Source: Pieris napi
Lineage: Eukaryota; Arthropoda; Insecta; Lepidoptera; Pieridae
Direction: 5' to 3'
Assembly (NCBI RefSeq): GCF_905475465.1
Contig: NC_062244.1
Coordinates: 1,004,501-1,068,500, forward strand
DNA: 64,000 nucleotides
Made by a program: the position numbers and the translations under genes
Notes under the pieces: model-generated
The model's database searches: none
Told to the model about the DNA's origin: nothing
What the model saw: only the letters and a program-made list of their open reading frames with translations
In this document: positions 24,001 through 36,000 of the stretch, piece by piece
Position numbering within the stretch: the first letter of the stretch is position 1
Layout of the letters: each line of letters starts with the position of its first letter

Positions 24001-27000
24001 AGGAAACCATCGTGAAACCGGCTTGCCTTAGACCCAAAAAGACGACGGCGAGTATCAGGAAGCTGATCACAACATACGTTGACAAATGATCATGAAACAA
24101 ATACAGAAATCTGAGGCCCAGACCTATTAAGATTGTAGCACCACTATTTTATTTATTCTACTGAATTCCGAGATCAAGGTGACAGATAAAGAACTGTGAG
24201 GCCACAAGTTGTTTTAAAGCAATCTTTAAGTTCGCGTGAGGTGTTGGAAATATAATTTTTCACTAAAATGGTATCCCTGAAGTATGGTCGCATAGAAATA
24301 CGTTTCAAAGCTAGAACTAAAGATATAGTGGACATACATGTCGTGAGAATTGACAAACAATGGAGTGCGGTAATTTTGTTATTTACAGTTATGTAAGCAG
24401 TGGTTTCCGTTTGTACTAACTTTGTCCAACTAAAGTTAGGTATAGAAACTTCTTCCGGAAAACCATAGATAATAGATTCTAGCTTGCATAGATAAATTAT
24501 TAAAAAATTCTTTATTCGAAACTTAAAATTAGATTAATGTCGAGTTCAACTGTCAGCCCAACAGGTGCAGCTGTCAACTGTCAATTGTCAATGATGACCT
24601 TCTTGCGGCAACAAGTAGGACAATACCTCAATATTAAATGAACGGTATAAGACTGTTCTCACGGTTGCGTGTTCTGAACACTTATTACTACTTGTTATTA
24701 CCGTCCACCTTCATTACCTTACTTAAATCGATATTGTCAGAAAATCAATCTCTACCATTTTTAAAGCCATGGCAACATTCGTCATTATCTGTCATTTTGT
24801 ATTTATTTTTTATTGTCTTAGATTTTATCTATGTAATTCTTTTAAAACTTCATAATTACTCAGATTATTTTAATTTTATTGCTTAGTTTCATTGTTTTAA
24901 GTATTTCCTTGTTTTTAATATATTTCTGTTAACATGTCTTCACACAATAGTGAAATAAGCTCAATTTTAGAAAGATCTTTGGTACATGAGATTTTAAAAC
25001 TAAAACAAAATGGCGGGCAGCATTAACAAAAGCGACACGTATTAAAACTATAAATCGAAGTCGCGGTACGCCTGGGAGTGGCTTGACCCATTCCCCCCAC
25101 CCCCCTTTATATAGCAAGGGAGGGGAATCTCGAATCTCTGACGATAGTTTCCGCACAGGATGCGACGGACAAGGAGTCGGAGCAAATAAAAGGATAAGGT
25201 TTGGAAAGGAAAGAACATAAAAATGTATTAAACAAAACATAAGTGCGGTCGTCTCGGAGTTGCCATCTTGTGCGATTTTCACATCTACATTAATAAACAT
25301 TTGCAAACGGTATAACAGATACAACTAACTCTATTGTAACAAAATTGAAACAAATGTTTACTAATCTAGCTAAAGATTCATTTCTATCAATAAAATGCTT
25401 TGGGGGGTAAATAAAAAATGGATGGCAACTCAGTGTAAAGCGTGTTGGACGATCATTATATCCTGACAAATTGCAAATGATCACCCAAATGTTAGCGAAA
25501 GCGTAGCTCAATTGTAACAAAGTTCCACCAAAAATATCTTTTGTTCTGAGAGGTTAATCGCTCGGGTTCACGTTTAATAGCTATCGTATTTGATTGATGG
25601 AGCGTTTGACAAGCACTGATAACGGCGTTACCCGCCTGGAAGATTGCCTCGAAGGGGAAAGCAGAGTCCCGATCTAAACATGCGGAATGAGCTACCACCA
25701 AACCTACTGCACAACCAATTAGCGATTGGTGGCAACTCCATTTTATATCATGGAACAATAAGTGATATAAGACCTGTTATATTGGACCACGAGTAAATTA
25801 AAATGATATATACCTTTTTTGGGAATTAGTGACTTCAGGAGCATGATGGCGGCTTCGTCGCAGGCCCACGCGTGCATTTTCCTGTAGGAATCCCGGCCTT
25901 TCTCTGTTAATTTATCCCAAGGCTTCGGTTTCGACAGCAGCTCCGACACGGTCCCTTGAGAGAGTCCCAGAACATATTTCGCGAAGAGCCTCTGGCCAAT
26001 ATTGTGCACCGACAGTAGCTCTCGCACTCGTCTGCTTATGTGCAGCGTGTCAAGGTTCGAGTTGGCGTATTTGTCCATGTTGTATCTGAGCATTTCTTGC
26101 AGACGGGCCTCCATGGGATCTCCTTTGGGAATGAGAGAGTCTCCGAGGCGGCCGACGAGAGCGCCCGGTGGTAGCGGGCCCATGTCGTCTGCGAAGCGGT
26201 AGGGCCTATGTTCGTCGAAGCGGAAGGGGCTCGGCGGCGGCAGCGGTAGTGGGAGTGGGCCGTTGTTGTTGTGGTGTGTCGTATTGTTGTTGAGCGGGGG
26301 CGGCGTGGACGGCCAGTCTTCGGCACCTGCGGTTATTAGCACGGTGAGAGGAGGGGCGGGGTATTGGGGGGCGGGGTGGGTTCACGTACGCCCGTAGCGA
26401 CGCACGGCGTACGTTTGACGGCGCGTTCTGTTCGCGTTGCCCTAGCGTGTTACGCGCGTCCGTGAGCCGGAGGTAGGAATGAGGGCTACCGTGCTTCAAC
26501 ACTGATAAGCTTCACCAGGGTAGCCCCCATTGGATAACTCTTTCCGCGGAAGCGGACGCGGACTATCTACGGAGATGTCAACAAACGAATATAACTGACC
26601 TGTATCTCTTCGCTCCGTACTCCGTTCTCGTTCTGTGGAGTTTCTTTCTTCTCGCATGGGTTGGGCGGGAGAACGGAGAGGTTCCATTTTCCTTTCTCGT
26701 TCTGCTATGTCCATGGAACGTAGTAGACTGTAACAAGAAAGCGCTTGTTTACGTAACCTATTTAAAAGAAAGTAGTGACAAAATAAGGGTCCAATATTGC
26801 TGCAAGATGCTTGATAGTTTGGGTTCAAGACCATCTTTGAAAATAGTAAGAGCCTTATTTCCCACCAATAAATAATAATAGCTATTTGTGAAAAGTATCC
26901 TTACTGATTCTGGCTTCCAAAAATGTCTTTAGGTGGTGGTATTATGTGGGGTCGCTCAGGACCTAGCTCCGAGAATCGGAGCATGCTGTAACAAGGAGAA

Positions 27001-30000
27001 CAACTTTTATTTTCTACATCTGTTAACGTTCATAGGTCTCATAATGAAACGTTGTCAAAGGTTCTATCAGAAAATCCATAATATCTTCGTTGGTTCAAAG
27101 TCCATTTCTATGCTGTCTAGAGATAGACTCATTCAAAAGGATTATAGATATTTTTTTTAAAGAAGAGTGGGCAGGCGAAAATACGGTGGGCTGATGACTT
27201 AATAGTAATAGCAGGAAAAGACTGGCTAATATGCATAGATAGAGTCATCAGGAAAGAGTTGGAGGAGGCCTTTGGCCTTTAGCCTTTATCCACATCCACA
27301 GGTGACTAACATTTTACTACTAACAACATTTAAAATGGAAATTAAGGTTATAGAAATAAAATAAAGATTTATTATTATTATTAAAGATCTTTTTAAAATA
27401 ATACTAGCTCGTAAATTAAGACACACCTTTACCCTTTAGGAAATTATCACCAAAATATACACAAATTCGTTAACAAAGCTAGGTAAAACATTATCAGCCG
27501 CTCTTATCAGCTAATACCCTTTCTCGAGGGTTCAATCTCAATAAATTTATGAAAGGAATATTACCAATAAGGACACCGGCATATCGTATTAATTAAAATA
27601 CTTAATTAATTCACCTGGAATGGTTTTAATCAATTCCCGGCTCAATTTATTAAGGACCCTTGCACTAATTATTACTTTGATTTCTTTATTAATATTATCG
27701 TGCGAATTTAATCTTTTGTTTAATTTAGGTTCAATTTCCGGGAAAAAACAATTGAATAAATCATTTGGGACATGAGGGCAATGAAGCTGAAAAGCTCGCA
27801 ATTTCGAAGACAATTTAAAGTTACTGTGAGCGTGTGAAATGTCAAAACTAAACAATTGCACTTAGTCCATTGGGAATAGGAATTGTGATAGCATTTAGGT
27901 ATTAATAGCTCCACTGCTAAAGGTTGTACCGATCAAAGCCTTAATTGGTGATATATTAAATTGTAATTAAGGCAGCATATTGTACGAGGTGTTACCGGCT
28001 TATAGATTGGTTTATCAACGGGTTCATATTGAGTGGGGGATTTCTTAATTAAGACGATTAGAAATTTATGTTAGCATTGAAAACCGAATCTATATTGATT
28101 TTATTAAAAAAAACAGTGGTGCTACCTTTTTAGGCCTGGGCCTCAATTTGTCAATCTAATAGGTGATCAGCCTATAGTGAAAAACGCCGTCGACTTTTTA
28201 AAGCAAGCCGGTTTCCTAACGATATTTTCCTTCACCGTTTGAGCGAAAGTTTTATACAGAGAAAGTCGATTGGTGCACAGCTGGAGATCGAAGCTACGTT
28301 CTCGGGGATGAGTATCGCAAGCAGAAGCCACTAGGCTAACACTGCTCTTTACTATTAATTAAAAAAAATAATTCAAATTAGATATTAAAGGAATTTTTAA
28401 TGTTTTATTGACGGAATGATTACTTATAATAAATGTTAACTTTATACGATAATGTAAGTTACTTCTGAAAGCTTAGTAAAAGTTAACTTGAACTTTAATT
28501 GTGGTGTTTACAATAATTTAGTTTTAAAGCGAAATTTTCTTAATGAACTATGTATTAATTTATTCTAAAACAAGCAAGTATAGGAAGGTTTTGTCTCGTA
28601 AAATATTCAATTTGCTTCGGAAGGCTTTTGGACGAAGAGAGATGCTTTTAAGCTTAGAACAATCGTGACGTGGAGTCGGATTGGAGTTCTTTTTTAATTT
28701 AGATTTTTATGATAAGTGGGAATAATAAAAATTGGGAAACGATTAATTAAATATTGTAGCAATCACGTGTCTCTTTATAAATTACAGTAGACCTTTTACA
28801 TGTCCTTTTTTATTGGCCCTTTGTTTAGTTTCATTACTTTTTTAAGTCTTACTTCTTGCATCTATCTTTTTCTTACAGTGGTCGCCTGGAAGAGATCGCT
28901 CGAAAGCGATAAACGATTTTCCTTTTTATTAAAAGTAAACAAATAAAACAGGCGCTGGACAGAAACCGGTGGAAATAGTCCGCTGCCAATTGAAGAGAGA
29001 GAGAGAAACAAATAAATAGACCGCTTTTTGACAATGTCAAGTTCAAATAAGGTCCTGTTCTAGTCGACATGCGAACTTGAAACCATATTAGGCTACTAAT
29101 GCACTTTGGAAAGTTAAGGCGACTCCATGGCGTCGTGTCGTAAAGTCGTGACACAAAGTTTTTACCTTAACACTTTTAAGTTAAAATTATGCATCTTTTA
29201 TAGTTCAGCCGGTTAATGTAACACGACAGTTTAGTTTGAAGTTATTTAGCAATTAAATTGTTTGATTTTGTGAAACAATTTTGTTAAATTGTTTTTTTGC
29301 GATTAACGCAACTTTGCAGGCAATATCAAGCAGTGTGGTGGCTTCAGCGTCTCTCATCAGTCGTAGGTTCGATCCCCGGCTGTGCACCAATAGCCTTTCT
29401 ATGTGTGCATTTAACATGAAGAAAAACATTGAGAGGAAGTATTGCCTCAGGACCCATAAAGTCGATTGCGTGTATCAGGCAAAGGAGGCTGATCACCTAC
29501 TTGGCTACTTGCCTATTCGATTGACAAATGATCATGAATACAGAAATCTGAGTCCCAGACTTAAAAGGTTTTAGCGCCATTGATTTATGTTTGTTCGCAG
29601 GCAACACAACGCGTCAATTACCAGATTCTAAATTCATATTATTCGTGTGTAAAGATTTGCGTACGAAGTCTAATAAAAGAAGATATAAATAAAAGTTAGG
29701 TAGAAGTGACAACGAAACATTCAATGAACGAATACAATATCCCAAATCACTACAAGTACGAGTCAATCGTACAACGCAATACGCAAAACAATGGCATATT
29801 GCCAATCCAAGAAACAAATGCCTTATCAGCTTGCCTTATCTCCATTCAGTTCGCATTCCCATCGATAAGGCAACGAATCGAACAATACGTTGACGTCACT
29901 CAAACCTTATCACTCAAATCATCGGTCAGCCCCGCCCACAGCCCGCTGACCAATCACGACCCAATCGATTGGTCAATACGTCACGCCTTTCGAACGCATC

Positions 30001-33000
30001 GGCTGTCAACCTGAAGCTGACTTCGACCCATATTGACACACCGCGTTCCCCACAGTGTCAACAGAATAAAAAGCTTAGTTTATGACACCAAAAAATGTCG
30101 GGGAGCGTAAATTAGTTGATAATTTGTGTGCGACTAAACTTTCGTTAAATATAAGACAAACATCGCCTAAGCAAATGGAGACAGGTGTCCACGATAGGCT
30201 TATTGATATATAGTATATAGTGTATTTACCCGGCGCAGGTTATATGTAAATCTTGTGTGTTTAGTTTTTAATTAAACAGATAAGCGAAGCTCTCCTATTT
30301 GCTTTCAGTTTCTTAGTGCGTCAACGTTAAAAAGTCTTTGACTACATCTGTGGTTCTTATGTTTATGACATTACAATCCTTTATTCTGTGCGTCAACAAT
30401 GTAACTAAACGTCTAACTGTTGACTTAGAGCAATAAACATTTAAAATATCATATTCGAGGGACTTTTCTTTCAAAATGAACATTGTAAACTGTTAGTGTA
30501 CACAATGCGTTAGGAAAAGTATAAGATTTACAACATTCCTTCATAAAGTTAAATCAAACACGAGCGAACAAATAGCAGGTGGAACAGTGATCTAATTTGA
30601 ATTTCGAATCTGGGAATCGCAATCAAAATTCAAAAAGGGAACAGTCGATCACCGCATTAAGCGAGATTTGGTATCGTCTAGAAATCAATCTATCCCTCCA
30701 TTAAGCTTTAATCTTCGGAGGTTGGCAATAACTTAATCCCAACTTGAGAAACGCTTTAAATAAGCAATAAACCGCTACAGGTGCTCTGAACGGTTCTATT
30801 GAGCACAGATTAAATATCGTGATATTCGGGCACAGATTACGAAGGATTATTTTTCGGCGATAATAGAGTCGGTTGCTTGATCATGGGAAAATCGACAAAT
30901 GTTCGCGTGTCCTCAGCAATAATTGAAACGGGGAGGATTTTCTTTTTCTATTGTGTTCGGTATCTATCAGTTTCCGTGTAAGTCGATAGTTTTCTGATGT
31001 CAAAAGGAACGCGAGGGGAATGGCACGAATATTTCAAATAAAACAACATTGATTTGTGGATTTTGCACGTCTGCCTACTTTGCGTTTTTAATAGTATTAT
31101 TTCTCTAATAACACGTTTATTTTTAAAAATTTTATTACTCTTTAATGTTAATATTCTACGGTTTCGATATTTGTAAATATGTGAGGAACATGTATACTAA
31201 CTTTTTTAGTATAGTAGTTTATTCTAAGAGTACATTGTCTTCACATATAATTATTTAACAAATGTAACAAAATATTGTAAACCTATTTTAAAAGAGTAAG
31301 TGTGGAGTTTCTTGCCCATTCTTCTCCACACGAAACTACCTTTTGGAAGGGGCAACTAGAATCTTCTTTATATTTTTTCATGACGTTCTAAAGTGCCATT
31401 TTAGATGGTCTAATTGAAATAAATGATTTGACTTTGACTTTAGACAGAGCTTTTTAAGGTTCTCACACATTTACCAACTCATAAAATCGGACTTCAAAGT
31501 ATTGTTTACATGCCACAAAATTCGGCACAGTTATCGAATCGATTAAGATAAATATAGTATTTTTTATTAACGACGTATGCGCAGGCGCTATTTTATGTCG
31601 CATCTGTCGGTGTCTTTGATGTCACACGTCCTTTGATGGATCAAAGAGACCGCCCATCGGTCGCCATATTGGTAAAAATAACACATTAAACTATGAAAAA
31701 CATTGGTTACGAGTTATCGCTATTTATACGCTGTTGTTGGGTTTGTAATAAAGACATGTTAGGGTGTCTCTTGATCTATCTTTAACACTATTCAATTATT
31801 TACCATATAAGGGGGCAATTTTACACTAATATGTTCGATATTAAAGTGGCGATATAACCTCTTAAGTTTGGGCCTCATTTCTGTACCTATTTCATGATCA
31901 TTTGTCAAATAAGCAAGTCGGTGATCAGCCTCCTGTGACACACGGCGTGCCGTCGTCTTTTCGGGTCTAGGGCAAGCTTTCCTTTCACCGTCCGAGCGAA
32001 TGTTAAATGCGCACATAGAAAGATAATACATTGGTGCACAGCCGGGGATCGAACCTACGACCTCAGATACAAAGAGAGATGAGAGTCGCACGCTGAAGCC
32101 ACTAGGCCAACACTGCTCATACACTAATATGTTCGATATTAAAGTGGTGCTAAAACCTTTTAAGTTTGGGCCTCAGATTTCTGTATCTGTTTCATGATCA
32201 TTTGTCAAACAGGCAAGTAGATGATCAGCCTCCTGTGACACACGTAATCGATTTTTTGGGTCTAAGGCAAGCCGGTTTCCTTTCACCGTCCGAGCGAATG
32301 TTAAATGCGCACATAGAAAGAAAGTCCCTTAGTGTACGGTGAAGTCACTAACACTGCTCTAGTATTGTAACTTAGGTGTGGCTAAAATTGCCCCATAAAT
32401 GTCCTATTTCTGCTTATCTATAATATGTATTGATACCTGAGACAGGTGATCCCATCAATCCCCATTGTTTATACAATTCGTTAATAGCGTTATCAGAGGA
32501 TGCCGTCTTCCGCTCGATTACTGAGAAACACGTGAGAAACGGATAAGATGTCAATTATTAGTTTGACAAATAGTTTAATCAATGAGCAGCCTAATCTGTG
32601 GAGTTAAAATTTTTAGTCTGTGTCACTGACGTAGATAAAGAAAAGAATTCCAGTTGTTTAAAACTTTGGTAGTCCGTACTAGTAATAATATTAATAATAC
32701 TCCAGTGATATGTTGCAGTGAGGAGGGGTTTCGATTAATTGTACTGAAGGAAGCTAGGATAAAACAAATTTAAGCTGCATATTCTAAGGTTCGATCCCCG
32801 ACTGTGCACCAATGCACTTTGTTTTTATGTGCGCATTTCTTTCACTGTGTTACCTATATCTAACGTAAAACAACCCTATTTACTGTCAACAGTCACTTGT
32901 TTTTTATTATTCTAGCCCTTAACACGCAATTAGGAACGCTGTAAAACATTATGACGCAAACGTCTCAATACCGCAACGTAAACAATTTGAAAGGAAGTGT

Positions 33001-36000
33001 AGACAAAGCAGTTCTTTTGAACGAGTGAGTGATTTATTGGACGAATGTTATAGGTCACTTGCTTCTTGAAGAGTTCGTTCGGAATTCAATTCATTATCTC
33101 GATAATCATTCATTTTTTTCTTCTATTGTTTATTACCAGTTACCTACGTAAAATGCACTATAGATAATGCTAATTTAATTGTATTTAAATTTGGCGCTTT
33201 TTAAAAGTCTAATTTGAGCACAGATAGCATATTCGAATTTCAAATTCTTCATAAGACTGTTGGCCCAATTTTTATTACTAATTACCAGTTGCATAAAATT
33301 TGCACTATAGATAATGCAAACTGATTATTCTGTGATTTAATTTCTCGCTTTTTAAAAGTTGTGAGCACAGATTATATCATATTCGAAATACAAATTCTCA
33401 TGAGATTGTAGACGCATTTGTACTAACCAATGACCAGTTACGTAAAATGTGCACTATAGATAATGCTAATTTATAATTATTCTGTATTTAAATTTCGCAC
33501 TTTTTAAAAGTATAAATTATACCATATTCCAAATTCAAATTTGCATAAGAGTGTAGTGTAGGCCCATTTGTTATAACCAATTACCAGTTACGTAAAATGT
33601 GCAATATAGATAATGCTAATTTATTTTTCTGTTTTTCAATTTCGCGCTTTTTAAAAGCCTTGAGCACAGATTCTATTTACCACTTTTATTCGAAATTCAA
33701 ATTTTTCATAAGACTGTAGACCCATTTGTAATTACTAAGGAAATTTCAACAAAATTAGCATCATACAATGCACGCTATTGCAGTCAAGTACAATATAATT
33801 CTAATCAAGTTATGTATAATGATAAACATCAAATTTATATACTCGGCAGTTTCATAAATACGTATGAAGTACAATTTATTTAAGATTATGTAATGTTATG
33901 AGGTCTAACAAGGTTTTTCTGCGAATTTTAATTAATTTATTACTTTTTTATGCGCCATTTTTAATAATTTTAATGCGAATAAAGCCTTTTTATTATGAAG
34001 GTTAAAATAACTTTAAGAATATATTTACACCGAAATTGTGTTTACCATTTGTCAAAAACAATATTAATTAAATTTATTAAAGGCATATTCAATTTAGGGG
34101 TCTGTTTCACAATATACTGATAAGTTCTACATAAGTTCCAAATTAGCTATTAATTACTTATTGGTAGGATAAACACTATTGTTGCAATTCACGACTGTCA
34201 GATAGCGCTATTCGTCACATAAAGTCCATCATAAGTTATGAGTCCGAAGAAGTGTCAAATAGCACAATTTATCTTCCAAATAATTTGTGTTGCATAGCTA
34301 TTTGGTACTTTATCCATACATTGTGAAACAGATCCTAAGTCTCGCAAACATTAAACGAGACCAGGACCTATCAGGATGGCTTTGCCCCACTTGGGGGCTT
34401 ATGACTTTAAGGCAAGTAAACAAGTCTTAACGGCAAGCTTACATTTGATCACAATTTTGGACCAAAAACGGTGGTCCATTTTTTTAGTTGCGACAAAGTC
34501 CCAGCAAACATATCATCTATACGCTAAACGGTTCAAGATATGGAATTTAGCCTACACCCGTGTTTGTCCTCATATTGATTTACTAAATCGCTCCCAACTT
34601 TTTTTGGTTTCCTGCTCATGGGAAACATAATTTACCAATAACATGTTAATTAATAAAGCATTTAAAATCAAATTTTGTTCCCCAGTACTTTTGATTAAAG
34701 CTAAGTAATTGACAATGTGCAGTGTGGGTCTAGTGGCTTCAGCGTGCGACTCTCATGAGGTCGTAGGTTCGATCCCCGGCTGTGCACCAACGGAATTTAT
34801 TTCTATGTGCGCATTTAACATTTGCTCGAACGGTGAAGGAAAACATCGTGAGTAAAAGAATATTAGACTCAAAAAGTCGACGGCGTGTGTCAGGCACTGG
34901 AGGCTGATCACCTACATGCCTATTAGATTTAAAAATGATCATGAAACAGATCCAGAATCTGAGACCAAGACCTATAGGTTGTAGCGCCACTGATTTATTT
35001 ATTTTTAATTGGCCATGTAACACTCAGCCTAAAGCCTAGAAAACTCATCACGACTGGCAAAGTGGAGGGCACCAGACCTCAAGGCTGAACCCCTACTCGC
35101 TGGATTAATAGTTAGATTTTCTTAGTCCAAAAATTACATCTAATCTCTTTATAATAACGTGAAAACATTTAACAAAAAAGGAACTTTAGGTAGAATCTTA
35201 CCGGAAGCTGCGCGCATTGCGAAGTTCCCAATACCTTCTATTATATTATATTTGCGTGTATACCTTGATAATCAGTATATGTGTGTCGTGAGGCGCCTTC
35301 CTTATCCTTATCAGTCAAACGAAGGGTCATATACTAAGATCAGTGTTATGAAATATTGTGCATTTTAATTGTTATAAGTAGGATATTTTAATAAACTGTC
35401 TAACATTATCTAACTATATACAAATACTAGCTGACCCGGCAAACTTCGTTTTGCCATGCATATTATTAGATACGATTCTTTTTTTAGTTCAATAAAAATA
35501 ACTATCTTCTATCATAAATAGGGGTTTATCGTAGAGGGGTGACAATTAAAGGTTGTATGTATTTTTGTATGTATCATAAAAAAAAACTAAAAAAGTGTCT
35601 AAAAAATAAAAAATTTGGGTTGGGGCCCTTAACATTTAGGGGGGTGGAAAATAGATGTCGTCTGATTCTCAGACTTGCTGAATATGCATAAAAAATTTCG
35701 TAAGAATCGGTCGAGCCGCTTCGGAGGAGTATGGGAACGAACATTGTGACACGAGAATTGTTTTTATTAGATATATTTCTTAATTAGAATTATTTGTATA
35801 AATGTAAGCGGTGATATCACTTAACATCAGGTGAGCCTCCAGCCGTTTGTCATATAAAAAAGTGTTTATCCATATCACAATACACTTAGAATAGAATACA
35901 AAACACCAGCTTCTTTATAAACTAGATAGCACCCATCGGAGACACGCTTACTGATAAGGCGAGGGCAATGCACCCTTTGTTTGTAGATGCTGCTGTCTCT

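Noticed and set aside
25492..25813. Extension of the CUT repeat 1 frame past 25814
   Set aside because: The GTATAT donor at 25813 joins in phase with the next exon, and the sequence beyond it loses similarity to Cut.
26206..26502. 98-codon minus-strand frame overlapping CUT repeat 1 exon
   Set aside because: Different frame from the cut product; it runs through the intron 26327-26599 and is Pro/Arg biased by composition.
31179..31441. Segmental duplication with 51016-51282
   Set aside because: Similarity stops abruptly at both ends, and the flanks differ, which fits two transposon insertions rather than a duplicated block.
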